Source: Bartonella melophagi K-2C
Lineage (GTDB): Bacteria; Pseudomonadota; Alphaproteobacteria; Rhizobiales; Rhizobiaceae
DNA: 64,000 nt
Reading direction: 5' to 3'
Assembly: GCF_000278255.1 (NCBI RefSeq)
Contig: NZ_JH725081.1
Location: forward strand, 348,484 to 412,483
The translations under genes were made by a program, and so were the position numbers. Below, piece after piece: positions 9,412 through 17,722 of the stretch. How positions within the stretch are numbered: the stretch's first letter is position 1; every line of letters begins with the position of its first letter. Under the pieces are notes generated by a model, which had not been told where the DNA came from, did not search any database, and was given only the letters and a program-made list of their open reading frames with translations.

Positions 9412-10644
9412 CTAGAGCGGGAGTCCACGTAAGAGGCGTGGGGCATTTGGAGTAAGGCCGGAAGCTTCTTGAATGAAATATTTTTTTATTTTTGGCCTCT
9501 GATTAACAAGTCCAAGACCAATATCACGCAATACTCTCAAAAATAGAGTATCATTAGAAAAAAGTTTGTTGATCCAGTCATTACTCAAGGCCATACGCAC
9601 GGTTTCGAAACGTCGCCATTTTTGGTAGTGCTCAAGAGCGATAATTGATCCAATATCAAGACCTAACCGTGCTGTTTTAATGATAACTTCAGCCAAAGCT
9701 GCACTATCACGAAGCCCTAAGTTAAGGCCTTGACCTGCAATGGGGTGAATTGTGTGGGCAGCGTCTCCCACGAGAGCAAAACGGGGTTTAATGCAAGAAT
9801 ATGCTAGCGAAAGGGTTAAGGAAAATCCTTGGCGTTCGCCATCCCAAGTTAGTTTTCCAAATCGGTGACCGATACGTTTTTCAAGTTCTGTTTCAAAAAT
9901 AAGAGGATCAGCTTTAAGGTAGTATTGAGCGGTTTGATGGTCTTCATTCCATACAATGGCTGATCGATTGCCTTTAAGAGGCAAAAGAGCAAAAGGCCCG
10001 GCAGGCAAAAAATGTTGAATTGCTTGACCATGATGGGGTTTTTCATGTTCGATAGTGCATGTGATTGCTGTTTGTTTATAGGGGTGCACAAAGTTTTTAA
10101 GGTTTGCTTTCTCGCGTAGTTTGGAATGTGTTCCATCGGCTGCGATCAGCAATTGTGTTTGCCAAATTTTTTTATTGCTCAAAATAACAGTTGTGTAGTG
10201 GTCTTCTTGGTGAAAATCAACAACACGTGCAGTTTTGATGAAAGGGATATTCAGTTCTTTTACACGTTTTTTTAAAGCAGCAGTAAGCTCTTTATTTTCA
10301 ATCATAGCGGCAAAGGGCTCGCCAGGGGTGATATCTCCTTCAAAGGTTAAAAGGATCGGTTTGAAAGAATCATTAACGCGCGCATCGGTAATGAGCATTG
10401 AATGAATAGGTTGAGCATGAGGCTTGATATGTTCCCAGCATTGCAATTGCTTTAACATACGAATAGAAGCAGCGGAAATAGCTAGCGCTTGTCTTTTTTT
10501 ACTAGGTGTATTCTCCTGAGGAGGGGCATCGACAATATTTATTCTCAATTCAGGTGCGGCCTGTTTGAGTGCTAGCGCAAGTGTTAAACCAACAATTGCT
10601 CCCCCTGCAATGATGAGATCACATTGTTTTATATTTTGATTCAT
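9412..10644 (-). CDS. UbiH/UbiF/Coq6-type FAD-dependent monooxygenase
   Basis: A FAD-dependent hydroxylase of about 410 residues. It has the N-terminal dinucleotide motif GGAIVGLTLALAL, the central ADGTHSKLRE (DG motif), and the C-terminal ALVGDAAHTIHPIAGQGLNLGLRD that binds FAD and defines the UbiH/Coq6 group. These enzymes hydroxylate the ubiquinone ring; ubiquinone is the acceptor for the neighbouring complex II. Which ring position it acts on cannot be told from sequence by eye. The ATG at 10644 is chosen; a GTG four codons upstream (10656) is the alternative and neither has a strong ribosome site. It is convergent with sdhB and divergent from ftsK. Confidence 0.85.
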   Translation of the reverse strand: MNQNIKQCDLIIAGGAIVGLTLALALKQAAPELRINIVDAPPQENTPSKKRQALAISAASIRMLKQLQCWEHIKPHAQPIHSMLITDARVNDSFKPILLTFEGDITPGEPFAAMIENKELTAALKKRVKELNIPFIKTARVVDFHQEDHYTTVILSNKKIWQTQLLIAADGTHSKLREKANLKNFVHPYKQTAITCTIEHEKPHHGQAIQHFLPAGPFALLPLKGNRSAIVWNEDHQTAQYYLKADPLIFETELEKRIGHRFGKLTWDGERQGFSLTLSLAYSCIKPRFALVGDAAHTIHPIAGQGLNLGLRDSAALAEVIIKTARLGLDIGSIIALEHYQKWRRFETVRMALSNDWINKLFSNDTLFLRVLRDIGLGLVNQRPKIKKYFIQEASGLTPNAPRLLRGLPL

Positions 10645-10780
10645 ATTAAAAGACACTACATTTCTTTCTACTTTTGTGTAGTTTATTAGCTCTTAAATGA
10701 AAATAATACTCTTTTTTAAAATTATTTTTACAGTCTTAATTAAGAAATTGTTGTAATAAGAATGGTTAAAATGGCATTAA

Positions 10781-10823
10781 TATTTTAAAACTATAAGCTG
10801 TAATATTTTTAACTATAAGCTGT
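10781..10823. repeat. Two-copy tandem repeat in the ftsK upstream region
   Basis: TATTTTAAAACTATAAGCTGT (10781-10801, one base over twenty as two parts TATTTTAAA and ACTATAAGCTGT) is repeated almost exactly at 10804-10823, with the 13-base core AACTATAAGCTGT identical at 10789-10801 and 10811-10823 (period 22). It lies 44 bp before the ftsK start, in the region shared with the divergent hydroxylase gene, so it could be a paired regulatory site or a simple local duplication. Confidence 0.85.
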
Positions 10824-10866
10824 GAAACCAGTTTTTTATGAAAAGTTTTATATTTGGAATTGATTG

Positions 10867-13353
10867 ATGCGCCAAGATTTGTCTTCTGATCATTTATCAG
10901 AAAGGCTTGATTATCAAAGTCCACGTCTTGTGAATTTATTTTTGCGTCAGATTGGTGCCTTCATTGGGCTTGGGCTTTTGGGTCTTATTATTTTTTGTGT
11001 TTTAGCTTTGGCAACATGGAATGTTGGAGACCCATCATTGACTTACGCCAATGCTCATGAGGTTGCAAATCTTATGGGGTGGCCTGGTGCGATTTTTTCA
11101 GATTTTGCTATACAGTTTTTTGGTTTGGCGAGTTTGTGCATTTTATTACCTCCGTTTTTTTGGTCACTTTTATTGCTAGCACAAAAGGATATTCGTAATT
11201 TTATATTTCGTCTTTTTTTGTGGGTGGTATCAGCGATTTATTTTTCAGCTGTTTTTGCTTTGTTGACACATTTTGCGTCTTTTACGCGTTGGCCATTGCC
11301 AATTGGTTTTGGAGGCGTTGTGGGGGATAAGATTTTAAATACTGCTTATTTATTTTTTCCTTCCTTTTTTGCTTCTTTTTCTTCCTTACAAATTGCTTTT
11401 ATGGGCGTTTTTCTTGCTCCTTTAGGTTTTGTTATGGCTGCTATTGCTGGCAATGTAGCGTGGCGTTGCAAGAATGATGACAAAAAGAAACGAAACAATA
11501 AAAAGGTTAAAATAACAGATTCAGTCATGGATGATGTGGAAGAGGCACATCACTCTATCTATGAAGTTCTGCTTGGTTTTTTTGTTACAGTTTTTGGAGC
11601 AGTTTTGCATTTTCTTTATTTTTTACAAGCGCGTTTGGGGCATCTTTTTTCATGGAGTAAGAATTTTAAGAAACGAGATGATTCTTCTGAGCAGCAAAGT
11701 TGGCTCTCTGAGAGGGAAGAAAATGTATTTGGTCGGGTTGAGCCGGTTTTTTTTGAAGAAGAAGGAAAGCAGGAGTCTTACTCCCATAAAAAATCTGTTT
11801 CGTCCTCCAAGGGCCGTGTTTTCAAACCGTCAAAAGTTGTTTCAAAAAATGGTTTTACACTTCCGCTTTTGGATTATCTTTCTGTTTTTCCACCGGCTGA
11901 GAAAGATGCGAGATTATCTCCTACTTCTTTAAAAGAAAATTCTCGTGAACTTGAGACAATCTTATTAGATTTTGGTGTTAAGGGTAAAATGATTAATGCA
12001 CACCCTGGGCCAGTTGTGACTTTATATGAATTTGAGCCAGCAGCTGGTATTAAATCTTCGCGTGTTATTGGATTGGCTGATGATATTGCTCGTTCAATGC
12101 GTGCAATTTCAGCACGTGTTGCTGTTGTTCCAGGGCGCAATGTAATTGGAATAGAGTTGCCCAATGCAACGCGTGAAACGGTTTATTTGCGGGAAATTTT
12201 GCAAGCTCAGGAGTTTGTTCGCAGTAAAGCAAACTTAGCACTTGCTTTAGGTAAAACAATAGGCGGTGAAACGGTGATTGCAGATTTAGCAAAGATGCCG
12301 CATCTTTTGGTAGCAGGTACCACTGGATCGGGTAAATCTGTTGCTATTAATACAATGATTTTGTCACTTCTTTATCGTATGACACCTGAGCAATGTCGTT
12401 TGATTATGATAGATCCTAAGATGCTTGAACTTTCGATTTATGACGGTATTCCACATTTATTAACGCCGGTGGTAACAGATTCTAAAAAAGCAGTGATTGC
12501 TCTTAAATGGGCTGTTCGTGAAATGGAAGAGCGCTATAGTAAAATGTCAAAAGTTGGTGTTCGTAATATTGATGGGTTTAATGCGCGTTTAAAAGAGGCA
12601 CAAAGTCAGGGCGAGACATTGACACGAACGGTCCAAGTGGGATTTGATCGCACGACTGGTGAGCCCCTTTATGAATCAGAAACTCTCGATTTAAATCCTA
12701 TGCCCTATATTGTTGTTATTATTGATGAAATGGCAGATTTAATGCTTGTTGCGGGGAAAGATATTGAAGGAGCAGTTCAACGTTTAGCACAAATGGCGCG
12801 TGCTGCTGGAATTCATGTGATTATGGCCACGCAGCGTCCTTCGGTGGATGTTATTACGGGTACGATTAAAGCTAATTTTCCTACACGTATTTCTTTTTCT
12901 GTTAGTTCAAAGATTGATAGTCGGACAATTCTTGGTGAACAAGGAGCTGAACAATTGCTAGGGCAAGGGGATATGCTTTTTATGATGGGAGGGGGTCGTA
13001 TTCAGCGTGTACATGGTCCTTTTGTTGCTGATAATGAAGTTGAACAAGTTGTTGCTCATCTGAAAGCTCAAGCGCAGCCTGATTATTTAGAGGCTGTTAC
13101 ACAAGAAACGGCAGATCATAGTGTTGATGTTTCGCTTGTCTCTCCTGTGGAAAATGATCCTTATAGTCAAGCTGTTGCAGTTGTTTTGCGTGATCGTAGG
13201 GTTTCAACTTCTTATATTCAGCGTCGTTTAGGGATTGGATATAACCGCGCGGCTTCACTGATTGAGCGAATGGAAGAAGAAGGAATCATTAGCTCTGCTA
13301 ATCACGCGGGAAAACGAGAAATTTTAGTACCTGCTGAAGAAGAGCCGTGCTAA
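10867..13353 (+). CDS. ftsK: DNA translocase FtsK
   Basis: An 828-residue protein. The N-terminal quarter has four to five hydrophobic spans (about residues 25-200) that tether it to the division septum. A low-complexity charged linker (about 205-330) follows. The motor has Walker A GTTGSGKS (about 484), Walker B in VVIIDEMADLML, and the FtsK family motifs MATQRPSVDVITG and LGEQGAEQLLGQGD. The C-terminal gamma winged helix (DRRVSTSYIQRRLGIGYNRA) reads KOPS sites and activates XerD. The ATG at 10867 is preferred over the TTG one codon earlier. It acts with XerC and FtsEX, both encoded in this window. Confidence 0.95.
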   Translation: MRQDLSSDHLSERLDYQSPRLVNLFLRQIGAFIGLGLLGLIIFCVLALATWNVGDPSLTYANAHEVANLMGWPGAIFSDFAIQFFGLASLCILLPPFFWSLLLLAQKDIRNFIFRLFLWVVSAIYFSAVFALLTHFASFTRWPLPIGFGGVVGDKILNTAYLFFPSFFASFSSLQIAFMGVFLAPLGFVMAAIAGNVAWRCKNDDKKKRNNKKVKITDSVMDDVEEAHHSIYEVLLGFFVTVFGAVLHFLYFLQARLGHLFSWSKNFKKRDDSSEQQSWLSEREENVFGRVEPVFFEEEGKQESYSHKKSVSSSKGRVFKPSKVVSKNGFTLPLLDYLSVFPPAEKDARLSPTSLKENSRELETILLDFGVKGKMINAHPGPVVTLYEFEPAAGIKSSRVIGLADDIARSMRAISARVAVVPGRNVIGIELPNATRETVYLREILQAQEFVRSKANLALALGKTIGGETVIADLAKMPHLLVAGTTGSGKSVAINTMILSLLYRMTPEQCRLIMIDPKMLELSIYDGIPHLLTPVVTDSKKAVIALKWAVREMEERYSKMSKVGVRNIDGFNARLKEAQSQGETLTRTVQVGFDRTTGEPLYESETLDLNPMPYIVVIIDEMADLMLVAGKDIEGAVQRLAQMARAAGIHVIMATQRPSVDVITGTIKANFPTRISFSVSSKIDSRTILGEQGAEQLLGQGDMLFMMGGGRIQRVHGPFVADNEVEQVVAHLKAQAQPDYLEAVTQETADHSVDVSLVSPVENDPYSQAVAVVLRDRRVSTSYIQRRLGIGYNRAASLIERMEEEGIISSANHAGKREILVPAEEEPC

Positions 13354-13500
13354 AGTAAAGCCTTTAAATGAATTTTTTAAACAATGCTTTAATGAATATT
13401 TACGAGTTAAAGGCGTTGTTTGATACTTATTTTTGAAGTTTGCTGCTTATACTCTCAAATGAGCATGTGTTGCTTTAAGCGATTAGGAGCGTTGTCTGTG

Positions 13501-14136
13501 ATGACATATTATTTATCATCAAGAAGAGCATTTATTGTTTTTGGTTTTATTATTTGTGTGCTGTTGGCTGTGCCTTCTTTTGCGCAATCATCTCATCAGG
13601 TAGTGCGGGCTCAGGCTATTGCTGATCATTTTTCCAAGATTAAAACAATGACAGGGGATTTTATTCAGTTTAGCCCAAAGGGCAAAATGAGTGAAGGAAC
13701 ATTTTATTTAGAGCGTCCTGGTAAGATTCGTTTTGGTTATAAAGGGGTGCCTTTGCAGATTATAGCAGATGGCCAAATGGTGGGCGTGAACAATCGTGCG
13801 CTCAATACTTGGAACCTTTATCAACTTTCTCAAACACCGATGAAATTTCTATTGGACGATAAAATTAATATATCATCGAAGAATTTATTAGCGCTTCGTG
13901 AAGATCCTGGGGTGATAACAATTGTTTTGCATGATAAGAGCATTGGCAAAGGGCAGATAAGAATGATTTTTGATTCTAAAGACTATGGTTTACGCCAGTG
14001 GACGATTGTTGATCAGCAGAATTTGGAAACAACGGTTCAAATTATGAACGTGCGCACAGGGATTCGGTTTGTTGATGGAATGTTTACGATTCCTTATAAA
14101 AATATTGCAATATCGCGCAATCGGAATGGAAATTGA
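13501..14136 (+). CDS. lolA: Outer-membrane lipoprotein carrier protein LolA
   Basis: A 211-residue periplasmic protein with a signal peptide (RRAFIVFGFIICVLLAVPSFAQS; cleavage near residue 30). LolA features are the KIKTMTGDFIQFSPKGK beta start, GTFYLERPGKIRFGYK and LQIIADGQMVGVNN. It ferries lipoproteins from LolCDE to the outer membrane. The frame is open from 13420, but TAGGAGCG before the ATG at 13501 and the resulting normal signal peptide settle the start. Its stop TGA at 14134-14136 overlaps the ATG of xthA (TGATG), so the pair are translationally coupled; this ftsK-lolA-xthA order is, as I remember, usual in rhizobia. Confidence 0.88.
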   Translation: MTYYLSSRRAFIVFGFIICVLLAVPSFAQSSHQVVRAQAIADHFSKIKTMTGDFIQFSPKGKMSEGTFYLERPGKIRFGYKGVPLQIIADGQMVGVNNRALNTWNLYQLSQTPMKFLLDDKINISSKNLLALREDPGVITIVLHDKSIGKGQIRMIFDSKDYGLRQWTIVDQQNLETTVQIMNVRTGIRFVDGMFTIPYKNIAISRNRNGN

Positions 14137-14952
14137 TGTTTTTTCGTATTGCTACTTGGAATATTAATTCTATTCGTTTACGCCTTGCGCAAGTCCTTCA
14201 ATATTTGGATTTCTTTGCGCCCGATATTTTGTGTTTACAAGAAACTAAATGTCCAGATCATTTATTTCCACGTGAGCCTTTTCAAGCGGTAGGTTATGAG
14301 CATATTGCACTAAGTGGTCAAAAATCTTACCATGGCGTGGCGGTTGTTTCACGTTTGCCTTTGTTAGGTGTTGAAAAGCGTTTTTTTTTGTCAAAAAAAA
14401 GAATGTCGCTATCTCTTAGTGGTTGTTCAACCCTGTGGTAGGACAATTCGGATTCATAATTTTTATGTTCCTGCTGGGGGTGATGAGCCTGATGTTAATG
14501 TGAATGAAAAATTTCGTCATAAACTTGATTTTTTAGAAGAAATGTCTTCTATCCGAGCTGATCAGGGTGATGGTTTGTCTTCTCTTTTGCTGGGTGATTT
14601 AAATATTGCTCCTTTGGAAGATGATGTGTGGTCTCATAAGAAATTATTGAACGTTGTTAGTCATACGCCAGTTGAAACTGAGCGTTTACAAACATTATGC
14701 CGTGAAGGGGGCTGGATTGATTTGATGCGCATTAAATTTCCAGTTCCTGCTAAACTTTATACCTGGTGGAGTTATCGCGCACGCGATTTTGCTCTTTCTG
14801 ACCGTGGACGGCGGCTTGATCATATTTGGTCTTCACCAGATTTAGCGCCTTTTATGGATGATCTTTCGATTTTTCGTGCTGCACGGGGGGAACCTCAAGC
14901 TTCCGATCACGTTCCAGTGCAGACAGTGTTTGATTTTTCACGTAAAGTTTGA
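14136..14952 (+). pseudogene. xthA: Exodeoxyribonuclease III, broken by a one-base frameshift
   Basis: Two open frames make one exonuclease III. The first (from the ATG at 14136) gives FRIATWNINSIRLRL, ILCLQETKCPDHLFP (metal-binding Glu) and YHGVAVVSRLP, then hits the run T9 at 14381-14389 and soon ends at a TAG. The second frame picks up with CQKKECRYLLVVVQP, NFYVPAGGDEPD, LLLGDLNIAPLE (catalytic Asn/Asp), RRLDHIWSSPDL and QASDHVPV (catalytic Asp-His) to 14952. Removing one T restores a continuous product of about 271 residues, the family length. All catalytic motifs are intact. The break may be real, a sequencing error in the homopolymer, or bypassed by slippage. The role would be AP-site and 3'-end repair. 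Confidence 0.85.
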
Positions 14953-15014
14953 AATAAATGTTTGAAGAAACATAGCTAGGTTGATTTGAAGACCACGCAG
15001 GAGGGTAGATGCGG

Positions 15015-16511
15015 ATGAATATTTTAAAGTGGATTGCTTCAGAAAGCTTTTACTATGGTTTCCTTTGTGTGTTTTTGATGTTGTCAGGATGTGCTGTTGG
15101 CCCTGATTATCATAAGACATCTTTCAGTGTTCCAGTAGATTGGGGGAGGCAATCTGCTCAAATATCTGACCACTCAGTTGCACTTGCGGGATGGTGGCGG
15201 CGTTTCAATGATCCTGTTTTAAATGAGCTAATCGATGATGCAATATCTGGCAATAATAACGTTGCTGTTGCAAAAGCACGCGTTCGTGAAGCGCGTGCCA
15301 GTGTGGGGCAAGTAGCGGGGTATCTTGCACCAAGTGTTTCTGGTTCAATTTCGGGCAATCGTTTTTCTGAACAGCCTGATGTGTCTTTAAGTCAATATCG
15401 TGGTGGTTTTGATGCTAGCTGGGAGCTTGATCTTTTTGGAGGTCATAAGCGAGCGGTTGAGGCAGCCCGTTATGGTCTTGATAGTGCTGTAGAAGATATG
15501 CGAGCGACCATGGTAACATTGTTGGGAGATGTGACAACAAATTATGTTGAAATGCGTGGTTGGCAACAAAAATTGTTGATTGCACATCGGATTGTTGTGT
15601 CGCAGCGTAAAACTTTTGAACTTATGCGTACCAAATTGGCTGCTGGTGAGGCTTCAGAACTTGATTTTTTAAATGCGCAAGCACAAATGACTAACACAGA
15701 GGCTGATATATTCCAGATGGAAGCTAATTTAGCGATGAGCATTCATCGTCTTTCTGTGTTGACGGGTCGTGTTCCTACGGCTTTGGAGGCTTTTTTACAA
15801 AAGAGTACTAAAAAAGAAGGGGCAATTCCACAACCACAATGGCCGATACCTGCAGGAATTCCAGCTGATATTTTGTTAACGCGTCCAGATTTACGGCGTG
15901 CAGAGCGCCAATATGCGCAAGCTACAGCACGTATTGGCCAACGTGAGGCAGATCTTTACCCATCGCTCACCTTAACGGGTCGTATTTCAACAGCGGCAAC
16001 ACAGATTGGCCATTTGGGAAAAAATTCAACCATTGGGTGGTCTTTTGGGCCTGGTATTCAATTTCCTTTTTTTGATGGGGGGCAGAGAGCTGCATCGGTT
16101 GAAGTGGCACGTGCACAGCGTGATCAAGCGTTTATTACTTACCGGGCAGAAGTGCTAGGTGCTTTAGAAGATATAGAAAATGCGCTGGTGAGACTTTATA
16201 AGGAACATCAGCGTTTAGAAAAGCTGATAGTTGCAAATGCAGCTGTTTTGCGTTCATTAAAGCTTTCCCAGCTCCTTTTTGAGAGTGGGGATATTAGTTT
16301 CTTTGAGTTTTTAGATGCGCGTCGTTCATATTATTCTGCGCAAATGGCGCTTAAAAATAACTGTGTTAGTGTGGCTTTACAGTATATTGCTTTGATGAAA
16401 GCATTAGGTGGTGGTTGGGATGGTGTGGTTGATGTTTCACGCCCGGAAATAGTGGATAATGTGGCGGGTTTTCACGTGAAAGTAAATGAGGGAGAAAAAG
16501 TTCAATCATGA
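15015..16511 (+). CDS. TolC-like outer-membrane efflux lipoprotein (NodT/OprM family)
   Basis: A 498-residue outer-membrane channel. It has a lipoprotein signal with LMLSGC (acylated Cys26), then the NodT-family start CAVGPDYHK. Two similar halves of long helices carry the family motifs: WWRRFNDPVLNELIDDA, GFDASWELDLFGGHKRAVEAAR, and in the second half LLTRPDLRRAERQYAQATARIG and GPGIQFPFFDGGQR. AGGAGGG precedes the ATG at 15015 by 9 bases, favouring it over the ATG at 15009. It overlaps macA by 4 bases (ATGA). It would be the exit duct of the MacAB-type pump encoded by the next two genes. Confidence 0.9.
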   Translation: MNILKWIASESFYYGFLCVFLMLSGCAVGPDYHKTSFSVPVDWGRQSAQISDHSVALAGWWRRFNDPVLNELIDDAISGNNNVAVAKARVREARASVGQVAGYLAPSVSGSISGNRFSEQPDVSLSQYRGGFDASWELDLFGGHKRAVEAARYGLDSAVEDMRATMVTLLGDVTTNYVEMRGWQQKLLIAHRIVVSQRKTFELMRTKLAAGEASELDFLNAQAQMTNTEADIFQMEANLAMSIHRLSVLTGRVPTALEAFLQKSTKKEGAIPQPQWPIPAGIPADILLTRPDLRRAERQYAQATARIGQREADLYPSLTLTGRISTAATQIGHLGKNSTIGWSFGPGIQFPFFDGGQRAASVEVARAQRDQAFITYRAEVLGALEDIENALVRLYKEHQRLEKLIVANAAVLRSLKLSQLLFESGDISFFEFLDARRSYYSAQMALKNNCVSVALQYIALMKALGGGWDGVVDVSRPEIVDNVAGFHVKVNEGEKVQS

Positions 16512-17719
16512 TGAAATATAACATGAAACGCAAAAAGCTTGTTTTATTATGCATTGTGGCTTTTCTTGTCGTTTTTTTAGGGTTGGTTCGTACTCTTTTT
16601 TTTGGAAATTCGACACAGGCTTATATCACAGCGGTGGTGAAACGTGGTGATATTGAAGAAAGTGTTTTAGCTTCTGGTATTGTGCGTCCTTATCGGCTTG
16701 TTGCTGTTGGTGCGCGCGCAACGGGGCGTGTCATTGCAATGCATGTTTCACCTGGCAGTGTTGTGAAAGAAGGAGATTTATTGGCAGAGATTGATCCCAC
16801 AGATCAGGAAAATGATCTAAAAAGGAAAAAAGCTGTTTTATCTCATTATTATGCGAGTTTAGTGGAAAAAGAAGCCCACCTTACTTTAGCGCAGAAAAAT
16901 TTGGCACGTCAAAAAGAGATGGTCAAAGCACATGCAGTTTCACGTGCTAACTTTGATGAAGCGGTGATACAAGTAAAAATACGTGAAGCTCAAATTGCTC
17001 AACTTCAGGAGCAAATTGTGCAAGCACAAATTGATGTTGAAAGTGCAGAAGTTAATTTAAGCTACACACGGATAACAGCACCTTCAGCAGGAACAGTTTT
17101 AGCAACGGTTGTTGAGGAAGGACAAAATGTTAATGCAGTTCAGTCGGTGCCAACAATTGTTATTTTAGGGGATTTGTCAAAAATGACAGTAAAAGCGCAA
17201 ATTTCAGAAGCTGATATTTTGAAAGTTCACGCTGGACAAGCACTTTATTTTACGATTTTTGGTGATTCACAACGCCGTTATGATGGGATATTAGAAACGA
17301 TAGAGCCTGCACCTGAAACTATTCGTAATGATATTAGCATTCATCCTGAGATGTCTGGAGGGGGGAGTGCTTTGGCATCATCGGCTATCTATTATAATGG
17401 GCTTGTGCATGTTGACAATAAAGACAATTTTTTACGCACTTATATGACAGCTCAAGTTCATATTATCTTAGGTCGTGCTCATAATGTATTGTTAGTGCCA
17501 AACGATGCTTTACATAATGAGACAAAAGAGCATAAAGCGTGGGTTCGGCTTTTGATTGGCAAAAATAAGGTGGTTGCAAAACAGATAACTATTGGGCTCA
17601 ATAATAAAGTGATGGCTGAGGTTGTTTCAGGATTAAATGAGGGTGATGTGGTGATTACCGGCTCAAACGATGGACTGATATTAGCAGATACTGATTGGCA
17701 AAGCGAAGACGAGATTTAA
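16508..17719 (+). CDS. macA: MacA-like periplasmic adaptor (HlyD/MFP family)
   Basis: A 403-residue membrane fusion protein with one N-terminal membrane helix (about residues 10-28). The lipoyl/barrel-sandwich halves are VGARATGRVIAMHVSPGSVVKEGDLLAEID (in parts, about 65-95) and ITAPSAGTVLATVVEEGQNV (about 195-215). Between them lies a long coiled coil rich in Ala/Gln/Glu. A beta-barrel domain and a membrane-proximal domain (VPNDALHNE...GLNEGDVVITG) follow. It bridges the inner-membrane MacB-like ATPase and the outer-membrane channel. The start overlaps the channel gene; the next gene begins 3 bp after its stop. Confidence 0.9.
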   Translation: MMKYNMKRKKLVLLCIVAFLVVFLGLVRTLFFGNSTQAYITAVVKRGDIEESVLASGIVRPYRLVAVGARATGRVIAMHVSPGSVVKEGDLLAEIDPTDQENDLKRKKAVLSHYYASLVEKEAHLTLAQKNLARQKEMVKAHAVSRANFDEAVIQVKIREAQIAQLQEQIVQAQIDVESAEVNLSYTRITAPSAGTVLATVVEEGQNVNAVQSVPTIVILGDLSKMTVKAQISEADILKVHAGQALYFTIFGDSQRRYDGILETIEPAPETIRNDISIHPEMSGGGSALASSAIYYNGLVHVDNKDNFLRTYMTAQVHIILGRAHNVLLVPNDALHNETKEHKAWVRLLIGKNKVVAKQITIGLNNKVMAEVVSGLNEGDVVITGSNDGLILADTDWQSEDEI

Positions 17720-17722
17720 AAC

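Noticed and set aside
10781-10823. Possible CRISPR-like repeat
   Set aside because: Only two copies, 22-bp period, no spacers of constant length and no cas genes in the window.
11346-12292. Minus-strand frames inside ftsK
   Set aside because: Shadow frames of a well-supported gene.
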